From JACOTK01 sp963743945 (GTDB taxonomy: Bacteria; Actinomycetota; Acidimicrobiia; Acidimicrobiales; CADCSY01), in contig CAVURO010000009.1 in assembly GCA_963743945.1 (NCBI GenBank), positions 62,001-126,000 of the forward strand: DNA of 64,000 nt, given 5' to 3'. Positions 8,785 to 16,216 of this stretch are shown in pieces (positions within the stretch are counted from its first letter, which is position 1; every line of letters begins with the position of its first letter). The notes beneath the pieces were generated by a model, which saw nothing but the letters and a program-made list of their open reading frames with translations, was not told where the DNA came from and made no database searches. Both the position numbers and the translations under genes were made by a program.

Positions 8785-8994
8785 GAAACTGCCATCGTGC
8801 GCACACGCGGCCTCCGGTTGTCCGATCCGTTCTCGGTCGTGTCGTGCGGCCGGCCTATTGCCGTTCCACCGACGCCGGACCGAAGTGGTGACAGCCCCCC
8901 GCCATCGATCTGCGACCGAAAACGACCAAGCCCTCGGGCCACTTCGGAGACCCAATTCTCAGGCTGCGGAGGCACGCCGTGGTCGGCTCCGAGC

Positions 8995-9574
8995 CTATGT
9001 ATCCGCCAGGCTTTCGGCCAGTTCGTCCTTGGTCATCGACGACCGCCCAGGGATGTCGGCCTCTTGGGCTCGGCGGTACAGCTCCTCCCTGGTCAGGTCA
9101 ACCGGGTCGTTCTCGACCGCGGTCTTGCACTCGTCGGGGTCGAGCTGTGCGATCTGGGCGGCGGCGGTCTTGCGGAGCTTGGGGAAGATCTCGGACTCTT
9201 CTTCGTGGACGTGGTGGGCAATGCCGGCTTCGAGCATGTCCACAGCGGCTCCGAACCCGGGCTCGGCGCGAAGCTCGACGAGCTTGGCGACGCCGTCGCG
9301 GGCGAGTTGGTGTTCGACCTCGGCTTCCTCTCGGTCGGGTTCGGCGCCGAGGGCGTCGCGCGAGCGACCGGGTACAGAAACCGTTCTTCCACGGCCATGT
9401 GGGTGCGCAGCGCGCCGGTCAACTGGTCGACGAGATGGTCACGCTCAGAGCCGGGTTCGGTGTCCTTGAGCTGGGCGATCAGGCCTTCGGCTTCGCGGTG
9501 TTCCGCAGTCAGCTGATCGATCAGATGGCCATGACATTGCGAGCGGGTCCTGTGGTCGTTTCCGGGTGCGTCAT
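8995..9574 (-). pseudogene. Hemerythrin-domain protein, two frameshifts
   Basis: Joined frames encode a hemerythrin-like iron-binding four-helix protein: HREAEGLIAQLKD, then THMAVEERFLYPVAR, then a region rich in acidic helices, then AHHVHEEESEIFPKL. The His/Glu ligands of the di-iron site are all there. However, the frame changes near 9536 and near 9355, and each is repaired by adding one base to a short C or G run. The ATG at 9574 opens frame one (MTHPETTTG...). The C-terminus, LTREELYRRAQEADIPGRSSM-like, resembles a Rho-N/SAP-type helix-extended motif (DLYRRAQEL...GRS.M.K.EL), seen in other actinobacterial hemerythrins. Either the gene is recently broken or the sequence has errors. Confidence 0.8.
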
Positions 9575-9950
9575 CCTGGACGTGGTGCAGGGCGAAAGGG
9601 GCGCTCGGCCGCCTTTCGGTGTTGGAGCCGGAACAGGCTCACGGTCAGCCTAGGTGCGACAATCGCGGTGGCGCCTCAGGATCTTGCTAGGCACGGCACG
9701 AGCCATAACCGTCTATCTCGGCACGCGTGCGATCAGGCCGCAGGCCGAGGAGGCATGCGGCCTCGGCGACTCCGAACGGGCTGTCAGGCGCATCCATTGG
9801 ACGTTGTGATCACGACCGGGTCGCGGGCCGCCGGCAAGATCTTGGAGTCGCAAGCCCAGGGAACAGCGCCGACGCTGAGCCCCGAATCCGCAAGGTGTTG
9901 CAGGCAGACTGCCATCTTTGGGCAGGACTTCCAACGACTAACATGGGCAC
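9575..9950. other. 376-bp gap before hisI
   Basis: No convincing gene is seen between the hemerythrin remnant and hisI. The only regulatory signal I can support is the -10-like TAACAT at 9939-9944. No attenuator-like His- or Trp-rich leader peptide was found. Confidence 0.5.
9939..9944 (+). promoter_or_regulatory. -10-like hexamer TAACAT before hisI
   Basis: TAACAT ends 6 bases before the ATG of hisI at 9951, the spacing of a leaderless promoter. It would drive the hisI-trpE-ygfZ run of overlapping genes. Confidence 0.4.
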
Positions 9951-10328
9951 ATGTCCGGCGCCATCTCCCTCACGGTCAACGACGACGATCTCGCGAAGGT
10001 CAAGTTCGACGACCATGGTCTCGTCCCTGCGATCGTCCAGGAGCAAGAGGGTGGCCAGGTGCTGATGGTGGCATGGATGAACGAGGCCACCCTGCGGCGC
10101 ACCTTTGCCGAGGGCCGAACCGTCTTCTGGAGCCGTTCCCGCCAGGAGGAGTGGGCGAAGGGCGACACCTCCGGTGATCGCCAATGGGTGCGTGAGGCGT
10201 ATTACGACTGCGACGGCGACACGTTGCTGTTCGTCGTCGAGCAGGAGGGCAAGGGCGCCTGCCACACCGGCGAGCACTCCTGTTTCTACCGTTCGTTCCT
10301 TGCGCCGACGGCTTCCGGCGCAAGCTGA
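9951..10328 (+). CDS. hisI: Phosphoribosyl-AMP cyclohydrolase
   Basis: Third step of histidine synthesis, opening the purine ring of phosphoribosyl-AMP. This is the monofunctional 125-residue form without HisE. Key motifs are VAWMNEATLRRT, FWSRSRQEEWAKGDTSG, the metal-binding DCDGDTLLFVVEQ and the Cys/His-containing GACHTGEHSCFYR. It is away from the main his operon and ends two bases before trpE, so it is probably co-transcribed with tryptophan genes; a hisI-trpE pairing is common in actinobacteria. Confidence 0.96.
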   Translation: MSGAISLTVNDDDLAKVKFDDHGLVPAIVQEQEGGQVLMVAWMNEATLRRTFAEGRTVFWSRSRQEEWAKGDTSGDRQWVREAYYDCDGDTLLFVVEQEGKGACHTGEHSCFYRSFLAPTASGAS

Positions 10329-10330
10329 TC

Positions 10331-11833
10331 GTGTATCGACCCGATCGGGACGGCTTTCGTGCGCTTGCCCGTGACCACACGGTGGTGCCGGTGTGGCGTG
10401 AGGTGCTCGGTGACCTGATCACCCCGGTCGCAGCGTTCCAACGTGTGGTCGGCGACGGTGTCGGTTTCCTGCTCGAGTCCGTCGAGCACGGCGACCGATG
10501 GAGTCGCTTCTCCTTCGTGGGGCGCAACCCACGTGCCACGATCACCGCCAGGGGCGCTCTGATCACGGTCGAGGGCGTCGTTCCCGATTCGATGCCCCGG
10601 GATCGAGGGATCCTGGCTGCTGCCGAGGCACTCCTGACGCACTATCGCTCGCCCGTCATCGCCGAGTTGCCCCCGTTGCACGGTGGACTCGTGGGCTATC
10701 TGGGTTACGACGTGGTGCGGGAGATCGAGCACCTTCCCGCCACGCCCGCCGATGCCCAGGGCCTTCCGGATGCGGTGCTCTCCATCATCGGGCAACTGGC
10801 CGTCTTCGATCATTGGCGTCAACGGGTCGTGCTCATCGACAACGTGGTGGTCCCCGGAGACTGCAGCGACGACGAGCTCGACGATCTCTACGACCAGGCC
10901 ATCGTCGGGCTCGACGGGCTCGCCGCCGATGGCGCGCGGGCCATGGACGAGCCCGTGGTGGACCCTCCGCCGGTCGACGATCCTCTTCCCGAGGTGGACT
11001 CGTCGATGTCGTCTTCGGCGTGGGATGCCGCCGTGGGCGTGGCGAAGGAGCACATCCTCGACGGTGACATCTTCCAGGTGGTGCTGTCACAGCGCTTCGA
11101 CTTCGATCTCGATGCCGATCCCTTTGCGGTCTATCGGGTCCTGCGCCAGGTCAACCCCAGCCCGTACATGTACTTCCTGCGCCACCACGACGTGACGCTC
11201 GTGGGCTCGTCACCCGAGCCCATGGTGCAGGTGCTCGACGGACGGGTGATCTCGCGGCCCATCGCCGGCACCCGTCGACGTGGCGCGACCGACCAGGCCG
11301 ATCGTCGCCTCGCCGCTGAGCTGATCGAGCACCCGAAGGAGCGAGCCGAGCACGTCATGTTGGTCGACCTCGCCCGCAACGATGTCGGTCGTGTCGTCGC
11401 CTTCGGCACCGAGCAGATGGACGAGCTCATGACCATCGAGCGCTACAGCCACGTCATGCACATCACCTCCCAGGTCTCGGGCCGTCTGCGTGACGGTCTC
11501 GGACCCATCGACGTCCTGCGTGCAACCTTCCCGGCGGGCACGGTCTCGGGAGCCCCAAAGGTGCGCGCCATGGAGATCATCGACGACCTCGAGCCGGTCA
11601 AGCGTGGCCCCTACGCGGGCGTGGTCGGTTACCTCGACTTCTCGGGCAACCTCGACACGGCGATCGCGATCCGCACCATGGTGATCACCGGCAACAGGGC
11701 CTCGGTGCAGGCGGGGGCAGGGATCGTGGCCGACAGCACCCCGTCGGAGGAGGCGCTGGAGTGTCGCAACAAGGCGGCGGCCCTGTTGGCGGCGGTGCCG
11801 GCGGCACGTCGCATGCGAAGGAACGGACCGTGA
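10331..11833 (+). CDS. trpE: Anthranilate synthase component I
   Basis: Makes anthranilate from chorismate, using ammonia from a TrpG partner not present in this window. The 500 residues comprise the N-terminal TrpE domain followed by the chorismate-binding domain with NPSPYMYFL, SPEPMV, PIAGTRRRGAT, DLARNDVGRV, HVMHITSQVSG, FPAGTVSGAPKVRAMEII and YAGVVGYLDFSGN. The GTG start comes two bases after hisI and the stop overlaps ygfZ (GTGA). No leader peptide is visible upstream of hisI. Confidence 0.96.
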   Translation: MYRPDRDGFRALARDHTVVPVWREVLGDLITPVAAFQRVVGDGVGFLLESVEHGDRWSRFSFVGRNPRATITARGALITVEGVVPDSMPRDRGILAAAEALLTHYRSPVIAELPPLHGGLVGYLGYDVVREIEHLPATPADAQGLPDAVLSIIGQLAVFDHWRQRVVLIDNVVVPGDCSDDELDDLYDQAIVGLDGLAADGARAMDEPVVDPPPVDDPLPEVDSSMSSSAWDAAVGVAKEHILDGDIFQVVLSQRFDFDLDADPFAVYRVLRQVNPSPYMYFLRHHDVTLVGSSPEPMVQVLDGRVISRPIAGTRRRGATDQADRRLAAELIEHPKERAEHVMLVDLARNDVGRVVAFGTEQMDELMTIERYSHVMHITSQVSGRLRDGLGPIDVLRATFPAGTVSGAPKVRAMEIIDDLEPVKRGPYAGVVGYLDFSGNLDTAIAIRTMVITGNRASVQAGAGIVADSTPSEEALECRNKAAALLAAVPAARRMRRNGP

Positions 11834-12777
11834 GCGGCGCCGTGGACGTGGCCGAGGTGGGCCGTGACGTGGTGCAGGTCAGCGGGAGCGACGCGGCAAC
11901 CTATCTGCAGGGACAGCTGAGCCAGGACATCGCGGCGTTGGCGACCGGGGAGTCGGCCTTCTCGCTCCTGCTTGCGCCCCAGGGCAAGGTGGAGGCGTAC
12001 CTGCGGGTGACCCGCACGGCCGAGGACTCCTTCCTGCTCGACGTGGACGCGGGATGGGCCGAGGCCGTGGTGGCACGATTGGAGCGCTTCAAGTTGCGAG
12101 TGCAGTGCACGATCGAGGTGCTCGACGACTGGCTCGCGTTGGTCGTTCGCACGGGAGAACCCGCCGAGCGATCAGAGGAAGTGCGAGCCTGGGCGCGTGG
12201 TCATGGCCTGTGGCCCGTGGTTGCGGAGCTTCCCGGCCCCGGAGGTCTCGATGTGCTCGGTCCCCGAGCGACACTCCGCTCGGCGATGGCCGACGGGGCG
12301 GACCATTCGGGGCTCGGGCCGAGCGTGACGCGCCTGGACCCGTGGGACTACGAGGCGATGCGCATCGAGGGGGGTGTCCCTCGCATGGGGACCGAGCTCA
12401 CCACCTCGACGATCCCTGCCGAGGCGGGCATCGTGGAGCGTTCGGCGAGCTTCACCAAGGGTTGCTATACCGGCCAGGAGCTCGTGGCCCGCCTGGACGC
12501 TCGGGGCAACAAGGTGCCGCGTGTGTTGCGTCTGGTGATCATCGAGGCCGATGCGTCTCACGGGTCCCTTCCCGACGTCGGGTCCGCCGTCCTGGTCGAC
12601 GACCACGAGGTCGGTCGGCTGACGAGCGTCGCCTGGTCATCGGGGCGTGCCGCCGGCGTTGCGTTGGCCTATGTTCGCCGGGAGGTCGAGATGCCCGCCG
12701 ATGCCACGGTGGTCCGTGCCGACCTCGTGGGGGAGCGATGGAAGGCGCGAGTGGAGCGGTGCACACCAGGCGATTGA
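11830..12777 (+). CDS. ygfZ: YgfZ/GcvT-like folate-binding protein
   Basis: Tetrahydrofolate-dependent factor that helps assemble or repair certain iron-sulfur proteins. The 315 residues show YLQGQLSQDI near the N-terminus, APQGKVEAYLRV, and the diagnostic KGCYTGQELVAR motif near residue 220 with the functional Cys. The GTG start overlaps the trpE stop by four bases; the longer frame upstream is coding in trpE, not here. Why it sits with trpE is unclear; in actinobacteria it is often near Fe-S or amino-acid genes. Confidence 0.93.
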   Translation: MSGAVDVAEVGRDVVQVSGSDAATYLQGQLSQDIAALATGESAFSLLLAPQGKVEAYLRVTRTAEDSFLLDVDAGWAEAVVARLERFKLRVQCTIEVLDDWLALVVRTGEPAERSEEVRAWARGHGLWPVVAELPGPGGLDVLGPRATLRSAMADGADHSGLGPSVTRLDPWDYEAMRIEGGVPRMGTELTTSTIPAEAGIVERSASFTKGCYTGQELVARLDARGNKVPRVLRLVIIEADASHGSLPDVGSAVLVDDHEVGRLTSVAWSSGRAAGVALAYVRREVEMPADATVVRADLVGERWKARVERCTPGD

Positions 12778-13655
12778 GATCGGTCACGGCGAGGTCGCCT
12801 CTCGTGATGCTCGTCCTCCTTGTCGGGGGGACGGCCCTGCTCGGCGGTTGCAGGACGCCCGAGGGTTATGCCCCGCTGGCTGTTCCGGACAAGTCCGACG
12901 CGGCTCTCACGACGCCGACAACCCAGGCTCCGGACTATGCCGCGGTCGAGCTTGCGCATGCTCGTGGGACCACGACCACCAGCCCGCCGGCCCTGACGCC
13001 GGGTACGGCAAAGCTCCGAGGCGTGGTCAACGGGCCGAACGGGCCTGTCGCCGGTGCCGTGGTGGGGATCGAGCGCCTCGTGGGCGATGCCGTGCTGTCG
13101 GGATTCGTCCACACGGGAGCCGATGGCTCGTGGGAGGCTGCGAACATCGTCGGGGGTCGCTACCGGGTGCGGGCGTGGCTTGTTCCCGATCTTGCCCAGT
13201 CCGAACCGCAGCTCCTCTTCGTGCCCTCGACGGGCGATGGCTTGGCCCCGCTGGAGCTTCGGGTCGAACCGATCGGTCAGCTCACCGCGGAAGCGGTGGT
13301 CGCACCCGACCCTCCGGTGGTCAACCAACCGGTCAACCTCGTCGTGCGTCTGACCCGTCACCAGATCGACAGCGACGGCCTTGTCCGGACGATCCCTCAG
13401 GCCGGAGCCGCTTGGCGACTGGTCGCCACCGGCAGATGGACCCTGCAGTCGGGAACATCCACGAGCGATTATGCAGGCCGATCAACGTACCGGCTGGTGT
13501 GCGGCGCGCCGGGCCCCCAGGCCATCGCGGTGGTGATCGGTGACGAGACCTTGCCATTGTCGGTCCCCGACTGTGTGGCCGCCCCCGGGTCGTCCACGAC
13601 ATCGCTGCCGTCCTCTCCCTCGACCACCGCCTCCCCGACGACCGTCGGGCGCTAG
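12759..13655 (+). CDS. Putative lipoprotein with carboxypeptidase-regulatory-like domain
   Basis: A secreted, probably lipid-anchored protein of about 298 residues. The basic start is followed by LVMLVLLVGGTALLGGC, a signal peptide with lipobox LGGC. A Thr/Pro-rich linker leads into a domain with LRGVVNGPNGPVAGAVVGIERL and DGSWEAANIVGGRYRVRAW, the pattern of a CarboxypepD_reg-like beta-sandwich. A second beta domain follows and the end is a Ser/Thr/Pro-rich tail. The GTG at 12,759 has ggag upstream; an ATG at 12,738 and a TTG overlapping the ygfZ stop at 12,774 are alternatives. Function unknown. Confidence 0.8.
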   Translation: MHTRRLRSVTARSPLVMLVLLVGGTALLGGCRTPEGYAPLAVPDKSDAALTTPTTQAPDYAAVELAHARGTTTTSPPALTPGTAKLRGVVNGPNGPVAGAVVGIERLVGDAVLSGFVHTGADGSWEAANIVGGRYRVRAWLVPDLAQSEPQLLFVPSTGDGLAPLELRVEPIGQLTAEAVVAPDPPVVNQPVNLVVRLTRHQIDSDGLVRTIPQAGAAWRLVATGRWTLQSGTSTSDYAGRSTYRLVCGAPGPQAIAVVIGDETLPLSVPDCVAAPGSSTTSLPSSPSTTASPTTVGR

Positions 13656-13693
13656 TCGAGGGCAGTGGGTTCGGCCGGCTGCCCGACGACGAG

Positions 13694-14254
13694 ATGGACG
13701 ACGAGATGGACGAGCGAGGAGCGAACCACTACGAGGTGCTCGGGGTTGGCGTGGGCGCCTCGATATCGGAGATCCACACGGCCTACGTCCGTCTCGCCCG
13801 TCTCCACCACCCTGATTTCTTCGTCTCGGCCGAGCCACGCAGGCGGGCGGAGGCCGAGACCCGCATGCGCCGGGTCAACGAGGCGTGGAGCATCCTGGGC
13901 GACGCGGCCACGCGGCGGACCTACGACGAGACGATCGGTCTGCGCAGCGCGTTGGCGGCCGACACGAACACGCCGTTTCGTCCCTTCGACCCCGACGACG
14001 ACGATCCCGATCCGCTGACCCTGCCCGACATCCCTTATCGCAGCGAGCCCGAGGACGTCCTCGTCAGACGGGGATTCGCCAGAATGCTCGCTCCGCTTGC
14101 CCTCGCCCTTGCCGCGTTGCTGGTGACGTTCGCGTTCTTTGTGGGGTCCGGCTCGCTGCTCCGGGCCTCGGTGGTGATCTTGGGGCTGGCAGGAGCGGGA
14201 TTCGTGGCGATGCCCCTGCTCGCGCTGCTTTCCTCGAAACGTGATGAAGGTTGA
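13694..14254 (+). CDS. J-domain (DnaJ-like) membrane protein
   Basis: N-terminal J-domain of about 70 residues: HYEVLGVGVGASISEIHTAYVRLARLHHPDFF, with the HPD tripeptide that stimulates DnaK, then NEAWSILGDAATRRTYDE. After an acidic linker, two hydrophobic segments near the C-terminus (LAPLALALAALLVTFAFFVG and VVILGLAGAGFVAMPLLALL) predict membrane anchoring. It lacks the G/F, zinc and substrate-binding domains of true DnaJ, so it likely recruits DnaK to the membrane for a specific task. The client is unknown. A TATGCT hexamer overlapping its stop may start transcription of the next gene. Confidence 0.85.
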   Translation: MDDEMDERGANHYEVLGVGVGASISEIHTAYVRLARLHHPDFFVSAEPRRRAEAETRMRRVNEAWSILGDAATRRTYDETIGLRSALAADTNTPFRPFDPDDDDPDPLTLPDIPYRSEPEDVLVRRGFARMLAPLALALAALLVTFAFFVGSGSLLRASVVILGLAGAGFVAMPLLALLSSKRDEG

Positions 14255-14297
14255 TGGCCTATGCTGCTGCATTCGACGCACTCACCCGGGGGGAACC

Positions 14298-14609
14298 ATG
14301 CCCAAGACCGCCATTTTCGCCAAGCTCACCGCCCAGCCGGGCAAGGGTGAGGAGTTGCTTGCAGGCCTGAGCGCCATGCTCGGTCCGGTGCAGGACGAGA
14401 AGGGCACGGAGCTGTACGTCCTGCATGTCTCCGAGGGCGAACCCGACGTCGTTCGCGTCTACGAGGTCTACACCGATGGCGACGCCGTGGCCGCACACAT
14501 GGGCAGCGAGGCGATGAAGGCCGCCGGCGCAGCGATGGCAGCGGTGATGGGCGCTCCGCCGGAGATCACGATGACGACCATCGTCTCGGCCAAGGGCCTC
14601 GAGGTCTGA
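14298..14609 (+). CDS. Antibiotic-biosynthesis-monooxygenase (ABM) fold protein
   Basis: A 103-residue ferredoxin-like fold protein. KTAIFAKLTAQPGKGEELLAGLSAM opens the domain, followed by ELYVLHVSEGEPDVVRVYEVYTD and AHMGSEAMKA, the pattern of putative quinol monooxygenases such as YgiN. Such proteins act as dimers and the substrate is usually unknown. The ATG at 14,298 follows a strong ribosome site (ggggggaacc); the frame upstream of it belongs to the J-domain gene. Its stop codon lies inside a 15-bp tandem array that supplies further in-frame stops. Confidence 0.85.
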   Translation: MPKTAIFAKLTAQPGKGEELLAGLSAMLGPVQDEKGTELYVLHVSEGEPDVVRVYEVYTDGDAVAAHMGSEAMKAAGAAMAAVMGAPPEITMTTIVSAKGLEV

Positions 14610-14676
14610 ACCATCCGACCCTGAACCATCCGGGTCTGAACCATCCGGGTCTGAACCATCCGGGTCATCCGGGCCT
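14605..14676. repeat. 15-bp tandem repeat spanning a stop codon
   Basis: About four units of the type tctgaaccatccggg plus a partial unit. The first unit contains the TGA stop of the gene ending at 14,609. Because the unit is a multiple of three, the TGA recurs in frame in each following unit. Confidence 0.9.
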
Positions 14677-14707
14677 GAACAAGGCCGGCGACTCAGCGGC
14701 TGCCGGC

Positions 14708-14713
14708 TAGGCT
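14708..14713 (+). promoter_or_regulatory. -10-like hexamer TAGGCT before trpC
   Basis: TAGGCT ends 7 bases before the GTG start of trpC at 14,721. The spacing is that of a leaderless promoter for the trpC-F-B-A operon. Confidence 0.45.
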
Positions 14714-14720
14714 CCACCAG

Positions 14721-15521
14721 GTGGCCACCTACCTCGATCGCATCCTTGCTGCGCACCGTGAGGCTGCGGCACGCGATGAACGTGACCTCGGCTCGCTCAT
14801 GGCCCGTGCCGAAGGGATTGTTCCTCCGCGTCCGTTTGCCGCAGCCCTCGGCGATGACGAGGGCCTCGCGATCATCGCCGAGATCAAGCGTCGTTCGCCG
14901 TCGCGGGGAGACCTGGCCATCGATCTGGTGCCCGGCGATCTCGCGAGGGCGTACGAGGCCGGGGGAGCGGCGTGCCTCTCGGTGCTCACCGATGAGGCCC
15001 ATTTCGGGGGCTCCCCCGACGATCTCCACGCGGCGCGGGGGGCCTGTCACCTGCCCGTGCTGCGCAAGGACTTCACGGTCGACGAGCGTGATGTCGTCGA
15101 CGCCCGCCTCATGGGAGCGGACGCGGTCCTGCTCATCGTCGCGGCGCTCGATGAATCGGACCTGGCACGGTTTCACGAGTTGGCGACCGGCCTGGGGATG
15201 GCGGCGCTGGTCGAGGTGCATGACGTCGCCGAACTCGATCGGGCGCTTGCCTGCGGCGCAACGCTCATCGGGGTGAACCAGCGCGACCTCACGACCTTCG
15301 AGATCGACCGGACCCTGGCCATCCGCATGGTCCCCTTCTTCCCCAAGGGCGTGATCAAGGTGGCCGAGTCCGGGGTGCGAGGCGCGGAGGACGCAATGGA
15401 CCTGGCTGCGGCCGGCTATGACGCCGTTCTGGTGGGCGAGTCGCTGGTGACGAGCAGCGACCCCGTCTCGACGATCGGAACGCTGCGGGCCGGGGCCGAA
15501 GAGGGACCAGGGAGCGCCTGA
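14721..15521 (+). CDS. trpC: Indole-3-glycerol phosphate synthase
   Basis: TIM-barrel enzyme that closes the indole ring from CdRP. The 266 residues contain IIAEIKRRSPSRGD with the catalytic Lys, the LTDEAHFGGSPDDL segment, PVLRKDFTVD with the second Lys, IGVNQRDLTTFEID and VAESGVRG. The start is a GTG with a -10-like hexamer just before it. It is separate from trpF, unlike the enterobacterial fusion, and the two genes abut exactly. Confidence 0.96.
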   Translation: MATYLDRILAAHREAAARDERDLGSLMARAEGIVPPRPFAAALGDDEGLAIIAEIKRRSPSRGDLAIDLVPGDLARAYEAGGAACLSVLTDEAHFGGSPDDLHAARGACHLPVLRKDFTVDERDVVDARLMGADAVLLIVAALDESDLARFHELATGLGMAALVEVHDVAELDRALACGATLIGVNQRDLTTFEIDRTLAIRMVPFFPKGVIKVAESGVRGAEDAMDLAAAGYDAVLVGESLVTSSDPVSTIGTLRAGAEEGPGSA

Positions 15522-16214
15522 GTGTTCGTCAAGATCTGTGGGATCACCAGTGAGGAGGACGCGCTGTTGGCAGTTGCCATGGGCGCCGATGCGGTCGGTT
15601 TCGTCTTCGCCCCCTCGCCGCGTCAGATGGCGCCCCAACTCGTGCGCGACATCGTGCGCCGACTGCCGCCCGAGGTGCTCACGGTCGGCGTCTTTCGTGA
15701 CGAGTCGACGGCTCGCGTGGTGGAGATCGTGGGCCAGGTGGGCCTTCGGGCTGCACAGCTGCACGGCCGGGAGACCCCTGAGGAGACTCGATGGGTCAAG
15801 GAGCGCGTCCCGGTCGTCTTTCGCGCCTTTGCCGCCGGCGACCCTGCCGTTGGCAAAGCCGATCAATACGGGGCGGACGCGATCCTCGTCGACGGTGCGA
15901 GCCCCGGCTCGGGGGAGGTCTTCGACTGGGCTCTCGCAGGCGAGACGCCCGGTGGTCTGCGTCTGATCGTTGCCGGCGGGCTCACCCCCGAGAACGTGGT
16001 GGCAGCGATCAACAGCGTGCATCCATGGGGGGTCGACGTGTCGAGCGGCGTCGAGTCCGAGCCTGGACGCAAGGACCCCAGGAAGCTCCGGGCGTTCATC
16101 GCCGCCGCCCGTTCGACCCAACACAGCCACTTCGAGCGATTGGCCGAGGGTGATCACCCGGACGCTTCCCTGCACGGCAATGAAGGCCCTTACGACTGGC
16201 AGGAGGACGATTGA
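15522..16214 (+). CDS. trpF: Phosphoribosylanthranilate isomerase
   Basis: Converts phosphoribosylanthranilate to CdRP. The 230 residues show VKICGITSEEDAL with the catalytic Cys, GFVFAPSPRQMAP, VGVF, QLHGRETPEE, an ILVDGASPGSGEVFDW segment with the catalytic Asp, AGGLTPENV and GVDVSSGVESEPGRKD. About 30 extra C-terminal residues (His/Asp-rich) follow the barrel. Many actinobacteria lack trpF and use PriA; its presence here shows separate enzymes. The GTG start directly follows the trpC stop. Confidence 0.95.
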   Translation: MFVKICGITSEEDALLAVAMGADAVGFVFAPSPRQMAPQLVRDIVRRLPPEVLTVGVFRDESTARVVEIVGQVGLRAAQLHGRETPEETRWVKERVPVVFRAFAAGDPAVGKADQYGADAILVDGASPGSGEVFDWALAGETPGGLRLIVAGGLTPENVVAAINSVHPWGVDVSSGVESEPGRKDPRKLRAFIAAARSTQHSHFERLAEGDHPDASLHGNEGPYDWQEDD

Positions 16215-16216
16215 CC

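Noticed and set aside
9340..9545. Programmed frameshifting in the hemerythrin gene
   Set aside because: No slippery heptamer or downstream pseudoknot is evident at either shift, and two separate shifts in one short gene are better explained by mutation or sequence error.
10331..10400. A trp attenuator or leader peptide before trpE
   Set aside because: hisI ends two bases before trpE, leaving no room for a leader; none was seen before hisI either.
12054..12758. N-terminal extension of the lipoprotein frame at 12,759
   Set aside because: The extension overlaps ygfZ in another frame and has no protein character; the signal peptide marks the real start.
14605..14676. Regularly spaced repeats considered as CRISPR
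   Set aside because: Units are contiguous with no unique spacers, only ~15 bp long, and no cas genes are near.
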